Of a stretch of DNA of 64,000 nucleotides, positions 46,210 to 54,271 are shown in pieces. Under the pieces are notes generated by a model. That model worked only from the letters and a program-made list of their open reading frames with translations. It was not told the DNA's origin and searched no databases. The position numbers and the translations under genes were made by a program. Source of the DNA: Pigmentiphaga sp. H8. Lineage in GTDB: Bacteria > Pseudomonadota > Gammaproteobacteria > Burkholderiales > Burkholderiaceae_B. How positions within the stretch are numbered: the stretch's first letter is position 1; each line of letters opens with the position of its first letter. The stretch lies in the NCBI RefSeq assembly GCF_003854895.1, contig NZ_CP033966.1, positions 1,736,001 to 1,800,000 of the forward strand. The letters run 5' to 3'.

Positions 46210-46941
46210 TCAGCCGGCGGAGGCGCGGATCCGGTCGTTGACGTCGCGCGCGGCGCGCACCGCGTCTTCCAGTGTCAGCTCGTAGGCCTGCTGGAACGCG
46301 CGCTTGGAGGCCACGAGGCCGGCCGGCGCGAACTGGGCCAGGCGCTCGGCCAGCGCGAGCGCGGCGGGCAGCAGTTCCGCCTCGGGCACGACGCGGTTGA
46401 TCATGCCCAGCGCGTAGGCGCGTTCGGCATCGATGGGGTCGCCGGTGGCCACCAGTTCGAAGGCCGCCTTGGGGCCCACCTGCCGGATCAGGTTGGGAAT
46501 CAGCATGCCGGCCGAGATGCCGTGCTTGACCTCGGGATAGCCGAAGCGGGCGGCGGGCGCGGCCAGGACCAGGTCGCTGCCCAGCGCCAGGCCGGCGCCC
46601 GCGCCTATGGCCGGACCGTTGACGGCGGCGATGACGGGCGTGCCCAGGCGCGCCACGATGGTATTGATGTCGACCAGCAGGTCGCTGCGCCGGCTGGCCA
46701 ACTCCGGTTGCTCGCGCGCCAGGCGGCGGGCTTCTTCCAGGTCGGCGCCGGCGCAGAAACAGCTGCCCCGGGCGGCGATGACCACGCATCGCGTGTCGGG
46801 ATCGGCATCGGCGCCATTGAAGGCGTCGACCAGGCCTTGCAGCATAGCCAGGCCGAGCGCGTTGCGCTTGGGATGGCGGTTCAGCGTCAGCAGCAGGACA
46901 TGGCCGTGTCGTTCGGCCAGCAGTTCGTTTTCCTCGACCAC
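46210..46941 (-). CDS. crotonase-family protein (first catalytic Glu missing)
   Basis: A 243-aa crotonase with 'GSCFCAGADLEEARRLA'. Like the 41123 protein it has no first catalytic Glu ('GAGAGLALGSDL') but keeps the second ('FGYPEVKHGISAG'), and 'NLIRQVG', 'AFEL' and 'ELTLE' match that protein closely. It starts with GTG, preceded by AAGGAA. First gene of the minus-strand operon from promoter C, followed by the flavoenzyme. Confidence 0.87.
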   Translation of the reverse strand: MVEENELLAERHGHVLLLTLNRHPKRNALGLAMLQGLVDAFNGADADPDTRCVVIAARGSCFCAGADLEEARRLAREQPELASRRSDLLVDINTIVARLGTPVIAAVNGPAIGAGAGLALGSDLVLAAPAARFGYPEVKHGISAGMLIPNLIRQVGPKAAFELVATGDPIDAERAYALGMINRVVPEAELLPAALALAERLAQFAPAGLVASKRAFQQAYELTLEDAVRAARDVNDRIRASAG

Positions 46942-46957
46942 GGTGGCGTTTCCTTGA

Positions 46958-47006
46958 AATATAGTTGAGAAAGTAAACTATGTAGTTAATTTCGTCAACT
47001 TTATGG
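46958..47006 (-). promoter_or_regulatory. shared-regulon promoter C (49-bp conserved element)
   Basis: Read on the minus strand it starts CCATAAAGTTGA and ends TCAACTATATT, with exactly the same 49-base length as promoters A and B. -35 TTGACG and -10 TACTTT are 17 bp apart in the same place. The centre differs from A and B, while both flanks are conserved, which points to the flanks as the regulator's binding sites. Confidence 0.7.
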
Positions 47007-47054
47007 CGGGATGCCAACTCTGGCCGGGACGGGGCGCAAGACCGCCCCGGGGGG

Positions 47055-47924
47055 CTACAGGCCCAGCAGCTCGCAGGCCGCCGCGAACAATGCCTGTCCC
47101 GGGTCGGCCAGCCGGTCGCAGATGTCCAGATGGTGGCAGTCGGGCACTTCCAGCGTGCGCTTGACGTTGCGCGGCCAGCAGGCGGCGATCAGCCGGTTCT
47201 GGCGGCGGAATTCGTCCGTTTCCGATGCGCCGACCGCGGCGATCAGCGGTGTGCGGCGCTCGGGCACGAAATAGGCGGGCGACAGCGCGTCCACGCGCGC
47301 CGGCGTGAGTTCGAGATTGGCAAGGAACGGCGCCTTGGCGACCGGTTCGAGATCGTACAGACCGCTTAGCGCCAGTCCGCCGCTGACCAGGTCGGGCGGC
47401 AGGCCGGCGGACCAGGCCTGCCAGTGCGCGGCCAGCATCATCGCGGTCAGCTGGCCGCCGGCGGAGTGTCCGCTGGTCACGATGCGGCGGGCATCGAAAC
47501 CCAGTTCGGCGGCATGGCGGTACAGCCAGGCGTGGGCGCGCAGCATCTGCCGCACGATTTCCTCGATGGGCGTGGCGGGCGCCAGTCCGTAGTCCACGAT
47601 GGCCACGGCGGCGCCGCGCGCCACGTAGGCGGGCGCGATCCAGGAAAAGTCGGACTTGTTCAGCGCGCGCCAGTAGCCGCCGTGGATGAAGACCAGCAGC
47701 GGCGCGCCCGGCTTGCGGGGCGGGAAGTAGTCCAGGGTTTCGGCCGGCGCGTCGCCGTAGGGCAGTCCCAGCTGCGCGCCTTGCGTGCGCCGGGCCAGCG
47801 CGCCGTCGGCGGCCCAGCGGGCGGTATAGGTGGGATGGTCGGGGATGCGGGCGAGGTTGTTGTACTCGCGTTCGCAGAATGCGGACGTGAAGGCCGGATG
47901 GTCGTGCAGGGGATGGACGGGCAT
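47055..47924 (-). CDS. alpha/beta hydrolase, arylformamidase-like
   Basis: A 289-aa alpha/beta hydrolase. 'LLVFIHGGYWRALNKSDFSWIAPAYVARGAAVAIVDYGLAP' in outline carries the HGGYW oxyanion motif found in kynurenine formamidases. The nucleophile is in 'VTSGHSAGGQLTAMML', and 'DCHHLDICD' gives the catalytic His. The fit with kynurenine-formamidase-like esterases is good, but no other tryptophan-degradation gene is near, so the substrate is open. It lies upstream of, and on the same strand as, the third crotonase, but 49 bases before promoter C, so it is a separate unit. Confidence 0.85.
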   Translation of the reverse strand: MPVHPLHDHPAFTSAFCEREYNNLARIPDHPTYTARWAADGALARRTQGAQLGLPYGDAPAETLDYFPPRKPGAPLLVFIHGGYWRALNKSDFSWIAPAYVARGAAVAIVDYGLAPATPIEEIVRQMLRAHAWLYRHAAELGFDARRIVTSGHSAGGQLTAMMLAAHWQAWSAGLPPDLVSGGLALSGLYDLEPVAKAPFLANLELTPARVDALSPAYFVPERRTPLIAAVGASETDEFRRQNRLIAACWPRNVKRTLEVPDCHHLDICDRLADPGQALFAAACELLGL

Positions 47925-48000
47925 GGCGTGTCAGTCGGGTCGGGGCCGCGTGGGCCGGAAGCGGCGCGTTGGGGCGCCGCCCGCCAGTTTAACCACTCCG

Positions 48001-48402
48001 TCAGGGGAAGGTCCCGTCCAGGTAGTACCAGCGGCCGTTCTCGCGCACGAAGCGGCTGTTCTCGTGCATCCGCTGCGCGCGCCCCGCCAGCCTGCTGCGG
48101 GCCACGAATTCCACCGTGGCATGGTCGGCGTCGGACTGCGCCGAGGCCCGCACCTCCAGCCCCAGCCACTTCAGGCCGGGCGGGTCGGGTTCCAGGGCGG
48201 TCGGCCGGGTGGAGGGATGCCACGTTGCCAGGACATAGTCGTGCCGGCCCAGCACGTAGGCGCTGTAGCGCGACCGCATCAGCGTCGGCGCGTCGGGCGC
48301 CTGCAAGTGGCCGGGCCCGTGGTGCCACCGGCCGCAGCATTGCGCATAGGGGCGCGGCAGCCCGCAGGGACACAATTGGTCTACATTAACGCCTGACTTC
48401 AT
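48001..48402 (-). CDS. YchJ-family (UPF0225) SEC-C-like protein
   Basis: A 133-aa protein beginning with a Cys cluster ('[18 protein letters not shown]', about residues 10-27) of the SEC-C zinc-binding kind. Then come '[29 protein letters not shown]', the central YchJ signature, and '[18 protein letters not shown]' at the end. Biochemical role unknown. Divergent from yaaA, 17 bases apart. Confidence 0.88.
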   Translation of the reverse strand: MKSGVNVDQLCPCGLPRPYAQCCGRWHHGPGHLQAPDAPTLMRSRYSAYVLGRHDYVLATWHPSTRPTALEPDPPGLKWLGLEVRASAQSDADHATVEFVARSRLAGRAQRMHENSRFVRENGRWYYLDGTFP

Positions 48403-48419
48403 TTGCTCCGGTATCCGCC

Positions 48420-49193
48420 ATGCTGTTTCTTCTTTCCCCCGCCAAGAAACTGGACTACGACACGCCCGCGCACGTCGAGACGTCCACCCAGCCCTTGTTC
48501 GTGGATCGCGCCAAGAAGCTCATCTCGGTGCTGAAAACCAAGTCCGCCGACGACGTCGCGGGCCTCATGAGCCTGAGCCCGGCGCTGGCCGAACTGAACG
48601 TGGCCCGCTACGCCAGGTGGACGCCGAAGTTTACGGCGGAAAACGCCAAGCAGGCGGTGCTGGCCTTCAACGGCGACGTCTACGAGGGGCTGGATGCCGG
48701 CAGCCTGACGGGCCGGCAACTGGACTGGGCGCAGGAACACGTGGTCATCCTGAGCGGCCTGTACGGCGCCCTGCGGCCGCTGGACCTGATGCAGCCGTAC
48801 CGGCTGGAGATGGGAACGCGGCTGGCGACCCCCAAGGGCAAGAACCTATACGAATACTGGGGCAGCGAGCTGTCCGACTACCTGAACCAGCGCCAGGAGG
48901 CCGACAGGCATCCGGTCGTGGTGAACCTGGCTTCCGAGGAATACTTCAAGGCGGTCGACCGCAAGGCGCTGAAGGCCCGCGTGATCCAGTGCGTGTTCGA
49001 GGACTGGAAGGGCGGGGCCTACAAGGTGATCAGCTTCCACGCCAAGCGTGCGCGGGGCCTGATGGCCCGCCACGCCATCGAGAAGCGCATCGCCAAGCCC
49101 GAGGGCCTGCAGGGCTTCGATGCCGAAGGCTACGGCTACGACGCCTCGGCATCCAGCCCCGACCGGCTGGTGTTCCGCCGCAAGGCGGCCTGA
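48420..49193 (+). CDS. yaaA: YaaA, peroxide-stress response protein
   Basis: A 257-aa member of the YaaA (DUF328) family, which limits intracellular free iron and DNA damage under peroxide stress. Signatures are '[17 protein letters not shown]', '[13 protein letters not shown]'-like '[13 protein letters not shown]', '[25 protein letters not shown]', '[13 protein letters not shown]' and '[17 protein letters not shown]'. Its last 58 bases overlap the 3' end of the convergent P-type ATPase gene. Confidence 0.95.
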   Translation: MLFLLSPAKKLDYDTPAHVETSTQPLFVDRAKKLISVLKTKSADDVAGLMSLSPALAELNVARYARWTPKFTAENAKQAVLAFNGDVYEGLDAGSLTGRQLDWAQEHVVILSGLYGALRPLDLMQPYRLEMGTRLATPKGKNLYEYWGSELSDYLNQRQEADRHPVVVNLASEEYFKAVDRKALKARVIQCVFEDWKGGAYKVISFHAKRARGLMARHAIEKRIAKPEGLQGFDAEGYGYDASASSPDRLVFRRKAA

Positions 49194-51400
49194 TCGGGGC
49201 GCGGCTGGCGCAGCAGCCGCAGCCCGTTGAACACCACCAGCAGGCTGGCGCCGGCGTCGGCGAACACCGCCATCCACAGGGTGGCCTCGCCGGCGAAGGT
49301 CAGCACGAAGAACACCAGCTTGATGGCCAGCGCGAACACGATGTTCTGCCACAGCACCCGCGAGGTCCCTTGCGACAGCCGGATGAACTCGGGCAGCTTG
49401 CGCAGGTCGTCCTGCATCAGCGCGACGTCGGCCGTCTCGATCGCGGTATCCGTGCCCGCCGCGCCCATCGCGAAGCCGATGTCGGCGCGGGCCAGCGCCG
49501 GGGCGTCGTTGACGCCGTCTCCCACCATGCCCACGGGCGCAGTCTGGCCCAGCGCCTCCACGGCGGCCAGCTTGTCGTCGGGCAGCAGGTTGCCCCGCGC
49601 ATCCTCGATACCCAGTTCGGCGGCCACCGCGCGCACCGTGGCGGCGTTGTCGCCGGACAGGATCACCGGCTCCACGCCCAGCCGGCGCAGATCGGCCACG
49701 GCGGTCCGGCTCGAATCCCGGATCGTGTCGGCCACCGCCAGGATGGCCACGGCCACGTTGTCCTCGCACAGGATGACGGCCGTCTTGCCCTGGCGCTCCA
49801 GCGTCTCCAGCCCGGTTTCCAGCGCGTCGTCCGCCGCGCCCAGCTCGCGCGCCAGGCGCAGGCTGCCCAGCGCATAGGTTCTGCCCTCGATCCGGCCCGT
49901 GACGCCGCGTCCGGCCAGCGAGGCGAAATCCTCGACAGGCAGGGCGGCGCCGTCGTGGGCCGACACGATGGCATGCGCCACCGGGTGGGACGACAGCGCG
50001 TCCAGGCTGGCGGCCAGTTGCAGCGCGCGGGGTCTGGGCAGGGGCGAAGCGCCCAGCGGGACCACGTCGGTCAGGGTGGGCTTGCCGTGGGTGAGCGTAC
50101 CCGTCTTGTCGAGGGCCAGGCGGCGCAGGCGGCGGCCCTGTTCCAGGTACAGGCCGCCCTTGATCAGGATGCCGCGCCGCGCGGCCGAGGCCAGGCCGCT
50201 GACGATGGTGACCGGCGTCGAGATGACCAGCGCGCACGGGCAGGCGATGACGAGCAGGACCAGCGCGCGGTAGACCGAGTCGAACCACGACATGCCCAGG
50301 ACCAGCGGTCCGGCCAGCGCGACGACGATCGCCACCCCGAACACGGCGGGCGTGTAGACCTGGGCGAAGCGGTCGATGAAACGCTGCGTGGGCGCGCGCT
50401 TGCCCTGGGCGTCCTGCACGGTCTGCGCGATGCGGTCCAGCATGGTGTGTCCCGCGGTGGCCGTGACGCGGTATTCGAGCACGCCCTGCTGGTTGACGGT
50501 GCCGGCATACAGCGCGTCGCCTTCCTGCTTGGCCACCGGCATGCTTTCCCCGGTGATGGGGGCCTGGTCCACGCTGGACGCGCCGCCCACCACGATGCCG
50601 TCCAGCACGATGCGCTCGCCCGGCCGCACGCGCACCACGGCGTCCACGCCGATCAGCCGCGCGGGCAGTTCCTGCCACGAGCCATCGCCCTGGCGGACGA
50701 GGCCGCGTTCGGGCGCCAGGGCCGTCAGGCTGCGTATGGCATTGCGGGCGCGCGTCAGGCTGAGCGCCTCGATCATCTCGGCCACGCCGAACAGCCAGAT
50801 CACCATGGCGGCCTCGGGCCATTGCCCGATCAGGGCCGCGCCGATCACCGCCACGGTCATCAGCAGGTTGATGTTGAGGGTGAAATGGCGCAGCGCCAGC
50901 CACCCCTTGCGCAGCGTGCCGAGGCCGCCCAGCAGGATGGCCGCCAGTGCCAGCACCGCCACAGGCAGCGAGGTATCGGCGCCGGTGGCGTAGGCCAGCA
51001 CCTCCGAACCGATCGCGAAGGCGCCGGCCAGGCCCATGCGGACCCACGGCTGGCGCGGCGCGGCCTCGGCCGGCTGGTCTTCGGGCGCGGCGGACGCATC
51101 GATCGGCACTGGCGACATGTTCAGGCCGGCGATGGCCGCCATGATGGGCTGCGTGTCGTCCAGCACGTGGCCGACTTTCAGCGTGCGGCCGATCAGGTCG
51201 AACGACAGCGTGCGCACGCCGTCCATGGACTCGAGCGCCTTGCGCAGCAGCCGTTCCTCGGTCGGGCAGTCCATCTGTTCGATCTTGAACAGGGACGTGC
51301 GCAGTCCTTCGTCCGTGGCCGGCGAGGCGTCGCGGGGGCGGGTGGTTTCAGGCGCGGCCTCGGGGCCGTCGCAGTGGCAGTGTTTGCAGGAATCGGACAT
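49136..51400 (-). CDS. heavy-metal P1B-type ATPase (Zn/Cd/Pb exporter)
   Basis: A 754-aa efflux ATPase. The N-terminus is Cys/His rich ('CKHCHCDG', residues 5-12). A metal-binding domain follows with a single-Cys 'EQMDCPTEE' motif (C45). The actuator has 'TGESMP', the membrane metal site is 'CPCALVIS', the phosphorylation motif is 'LDKTGTLT', and the hinge is '[22 protein letters not shown]'. CPC and MDCPTEE fit the ZntA/CadA/PbrA group exporting Zn, Cd or Pb. Its promoter has the long spacer controlled by MerR proteins, and a CadR/PbrR-like regulator is divergent. Its 3' end overlaps yaaA by 58 bases. Confidence 0.94.
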   Translation of the reverse strand: MSDSCKHCHCDGPEAAPETTRPRDASPATDEGLRTSLFKIEQMDCPTEERLLRKALESMDGVRTLSFDLIGRTLKVGHVLDDTQPIMAAIAGLNMSPVPIDASAAPEDQPAEAAPRQPWVRMGLAGAFAIGSEVLAYATGADTSLPVAVLALAAILLGGLGTLRKGWLALRHFTLNINLLMTVAVIGAALIGQWPEAAMVIWLFGVAEMIEALSLTRARNAIRSLTALAPERGLVRQGDGSWQELPARLIGVDAVVRVRPGERIVLDGIVVGGASSVDQAPITGESMPVAKQEGDALYAGTVNQQGVLEYRVTATAGHTMLDRIAQTVQDAQGKRAPTQRFIDRFAQVYTPAVFGVAIVVALAGPLVLGMSWFDSVYRALVLLVIACPCALVISTPVTIVSGLASAARRGILIKGGLYLEQGRRLRRLALDKTGTLTHGKPTLTDVVPLGASPLPRPRALQLAASLDALSSHPVAHAIVSAHDGAALPVEDFASLAGRGVTGRIEGRTYALGSLRLARELGAADDALETGLETLERQGKTAVILCEDNVAVAILAVADTIRDSSRTAVADLRRLGVEPVILSGDNAATVRAVAAELGIEDARGNLLPDDKLAAVEALGQTAPVGMVGDGVNDAPALARADIGFAMGAAGTDTAIETADVALMQDDLRKLPEFIRLSQGTSRVLWQNIVFALAIKLVFFVLTFAGEATLWMAVFADAGASLLVVFNGLRLLRQPRPDQAALRRNTSRSGLDAEAS

Positions 51401-51428
51401 CCGTCGGCTCCATAGGCGTTACGGATCC

Positions 51429-51459
51429 ATTTGAAACCCTGTAGCGGGTATAGAGTCAA
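51429..51459 (-). promoter_or_regulatory. MerR-type promoter of the metal ATPase
   Basis: On the minus strand, -35 TTGACT (51459-51454) and -10 TCAAAT (51434-51429) are separated by 19 bp, the over-long spacer that MerR-family activators correct. The dyad ACCCTGTA / TATAGAGT (51436-51456) fills the spacer, as in zntA and pbrA promoters. Confidence 0.8.
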
Positions 51460-51511
51460 GCGGGGACATAGGCGTATCCTAGGACGAGGAAACAGCCCCG
51501 CGGGGAATGCT

Positions 51512-51964
51512 ATGAAAATAGGCGAACTGTCCACGCGCACCGGTACGCCGGTCGAAACGATTCGTTACTACGAGCGCGAGGGCCTGCTGCCGCCCCCGGC
51601 CCGCACCGCCGCCAACTACCGCATCTACGGCGAGCCGCACGTCGAGCGGCTGCTGCTGGTGCGCAACTGCCGCGCGCTGGACATGACGCTGGACGAGATC
51701 CGGCGGCTGCTGCGGTTCTGCGACGATCCGGCGGACAACTGCGGCGAGATCAACGCGTTGCTGGACGAACACATCGGCCACGTCGCCACCCGCATCGCCG
51801 AACTGAAGGCTTTGGAAAAGACGCTGAAGGCCTTGCGCGGCCAATGTTCCGACGAACGGGCCGCGCGCGACTGCGGCATCCTGCAGGGGTTGGCGGCGGG
51901 ACCGGAGCCGGCGCGCCGCGACGCCGAGCACAAGCACGGGCTGCTGGGGCCGACCCACGGCTGA
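51512..51964 (+). CDS. CadR/PbrR-like MerR-family metal regulator
   Basis: A 150-aa MerR-family activator. The DNA-binding part is 'MKIGELSTRTGTPVETIRYYEREGLLP'. Metal-sensing cysteines are C77 ('DNCGE'), C112 and C121 ('GQCSDERAARDCG'), the three-Cys pattern of Cd/Pb sensors CadR and PbrR. The His-containing tail (H140, H142, H149) resembles the second metal site of CadR. It is divergent from the ATPase across a 19-bp-spacer promoter. The start at 51512 fits the conserved N-terminus. Confidence 0.92.
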   Translation: MKIGELSTRTGTPVETIRYYEREGLLPPPARTAANYRIYGEPHVERLLLVRNCRALDMTLDEIRRLLRFCDDPADNCGEINALLDEHIGHVATRIAELKALEKTLKALRGQCSDERAARDCGILQGLAAGPEPARRDAEHKHGLLGPTHG

Positions 51965-51979
51965 GGCGGTCCAGCCAGG

Positions 51980-54199
51980 CTAATGCACCTGGGGGACCGT
52001 GGCGCGTATCAGCAGCGCGGTCTTGGCCATCTGCTTGACCTGGTAGGCCAGTTGCTGCAAGACCAGCACGCGCTCGGCGTCGGCCGGCGCCGTCCCCGCC
52101 TGGGCGGCCGCCACGGCGCCGTCCATGTCCCGGATCAACTGCCTGAGCCGCTCGTCCTCGTCCGGCTGGGCCGGCTTGCCGGCATTGGCGTCGCGCAGCA
52201 GGCGGTCCACCGTTTCGACCGTCTCGGTCATGGGCGGCGGCAGCGCGGGCAGGGCGGCGATCAGCGGCGCCGCCGCGCCCACCTGCGCGGCCATGTCGTG
52301 CAACTGGATGACCAGGCTGTTCAACTGCGCCGGCGAACGCTGCTTGGACTTGGGCTCGAGCATCATCCGGTAGAACGAGTTGGTGAAGTTGCCGAAGGCG
52401 ATGTGCACGTTCTTGCGCGCCAGCCGGTAGTCGACGTTTTCCTGGTGCATCTCGACGTTGTCGAGCGAGGTGCCGACCAGTCCCAGGCTGGCCGTCAGGT
52501 AATGGCGGTTGGCCTCGACCGCGCGCCGCAGCAGCGGCCGCAGCATCCGGTATTCCCAATAGGGAAAGACGTAGCTGCAGGCCAGCGCGATGGCCGAGCC
52601 GACCAGCGTGTCGATGGCCCGTTCGCCCACCACCATGAGCGAGCCCGGCGCCAGGAAGTGGAAGCTCAGCAGCACGAAGGCGGTATTGAAGGCCGAACTG
52701 CCGACGTAGTACAGCAGCACCAGGCTGTTGGCCATGACGACCGCCACGAACATCGCCGCCAGCAGCACGAACTTGTTGTGCACGAAGAACAGCAGGGCCA
52801 GGACCAGCGCGCAGCCGATCAGCGTTCCGGCCAGGCGCTGCAGGTTGCGCTGCTTGGACAGGGCGAAGCCCGGTTTCATGATGACGAGTATGGTCAGCAC
52901 CACCCAGTAGCCGTGGATGGCGTGGTGGGGCATCAGCCACTCGCTGGAAATGGTCATGCCTATCGCCGCCGCCAGGGTGACCCGCAGTGCGTGCCGGAAA
53001 TACGGCGAGCTCCATCTGAGGTTGCTGCTCAGGCGGCCCAGCTTGAAGTCCTGGCGGGACAGGAAGCGCTGCAGCGAGGCGTCGACCTGGAGCGAACTGG
53101 GTTCGTCCAGGTGGGCGACGTCGGTATGGCGGTGCAGCCGGTCGACGATGTAGGCGGCGTTGCGGGCGCGGCGGAAGGTCGAGATCAGCGCGGCGTAGGC
53201 TTCCGGCTCGGCCTCGGGGAAGCCGCGCTGCTTGAGCAGTTCGATTTCGTATTCGATGGCGCGCACCTCGGCCTTGACGGTGAATTTGCTCTTGCTGGGC
53301 ATGCCCTGGGTCACGGCCAGCCCCACGGCCTCGGTATCCTGCGAGAGCTTGTGCAGCAGGTCGCGGAAGAAGACCAGCAGGTCGGAGTCCTTGAACATCC
53401 GGCGCAGCAGCAGGTAGTCGGTATGGACCGCGACCATGGTCTCGTGCAGGTCGACGATGTCGATGAACAGGTTGAACAGCATGGTGCGGTACTGGTCGCG
53501 CTTGCGGTCGGAACGGCGCGGCAACTCGCGCAGCACCACGTCGCGCGCGGCTTCCTGCTGTTCGGCCACGGCCGCCTGGCGGGCGATCAGTTGCCGGTAG
53601 TTGTCCTCGATGTCGATGTCCGGATCGTAGAAGCGCGCCTTGGCTTCCAGGTATTCGGCCGAGGCGAAGATGCAGACGGCGATCGCCTGCTGCGCCTGCC
53701 GATACCAGAGCAGGCGGTTGACCGCCAGGCTGAACGCCGTGTACCACAGGCCGCCGACCAGGACCGCGGCGGTGTGCAGGGCCGCGGCGCGCGCGTCCAG
53801 GACGTCGTGCATGGTCAGCGTCATCAGCAGCAGGCAGCCGAAACCGATCAGCCCGCCCTTGCGGCCGTATACCGCCAGCAGCGAGAACCCGAAGCACTGC
53901 ACGATGACGGCCACCCACAGCGCCAGCGGATACGGCGAGGCGAGCGCGGTGATGGCGGCCGCCAGCGTGCCCAGCAGGGCGCAGCCCAGCATCTCGTTGC
54001 GCCGGTGCCGGAAGGGGCCGGGCTGGTCGACGATGGCCACGCACATGGCGCCGAACGTGGCCGCCAGGCCCAGGGCCGCTTGATGGAACAGCCCCAGCAG
54101 CACCAGCGCCGGCATGAGCACGCCCAGCGCCTGCCGGATGCCCATGTAGAAGTACTGGCTGTAGATGAATTTCTTGATGTTCTTGGTGGAGTAATCCAT
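51980..54199 (-). CDS. FUSC/YccS-family inner-membrane transporter
   Basis: A 739-aa protein with the two-module FUSC layout: about six N-terminal helices (20-165), a long cytoplasmic region (170-375), a second helix set (385-520, 'GYWVVLTILVIMKPGFALSKQRNLQRLAGTLIGC' in outline) and a cytoplasmic C-terminal region. The family includes YccS and the aromatic-acid exporter AaeB. It may export an aromatic or weak acid, but no AaeA-like partner is present. It converges with the metal regulator (15-base gap). Confidence 0.88.
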   Translation of the reverse strand: MDYSTKNIKKFIYSQYFYMGIRQALGVLMPALVLLGLFHQAALGLAATFGAMCVAIVDQPGPFRHRRNEMLGCALLGTLAAAITALASPYPLALWVAVIVQCFGFSLLAVYGRKGGLIGFGCLLLMTLTMHDVLDARAAALHTAAVLVGGLWYTAFSLAVNRLLWYRQAQQAIAVCIFASAEYLEAKARFYDPDIDIEDNYRQLIARQAAVAEQQEAARDVVLRELPRRSDRKRDQYRTMLFNLFIDIVDLHETMVAVHTDYLLLRRMFKDSDLLVFFRDLLHKLSQDTEAVGLAVTQGMPSKSKFTVKAEVRAIEYEIELLKQRGFPEAEPEAYAALISTFRRARNAAYIVDRLHRHTDVAHLDEPSSLQVDASLQRFLSRQDFKLGRLSSNLRWSSPYFRHALRVTLAAAIGMTISSEWLMPHHAIHGYWVVLTILVIMKPGFALSKQRNLQRLAGTLIGCALVLALLFFVHNKFVLLAAMFVAVVMANSLVLLYYVGSSAFNTAFVLLSFHFLAPGSLMVVGERAIDTLVGSAIALACSYVFPYWEYRMLRPLLRRAVEANRHYLTASLGLVGTSLDNVEMHQENVDYRLARKNVHIAFGNFTNSFYRMMLEPKSKQRSPAQLNSLVIQLHDMAAQVGAAAPLIAALPALPPPMTETVETVDRLLRDANAGKPAQPDEDERLRQLIRDMDGAVAAAQAGTAPADAERVLVLQQLAYQVKQMAKTALLIRATVPQVH

Positions 54200-54271
54200 C
54201 GAAGCGGATTCCGGGCGGTGTTCTGCGAGTCTATTGGAAAACCCGGCGGCCGGGGGAGGCCCCCGGCGCGG

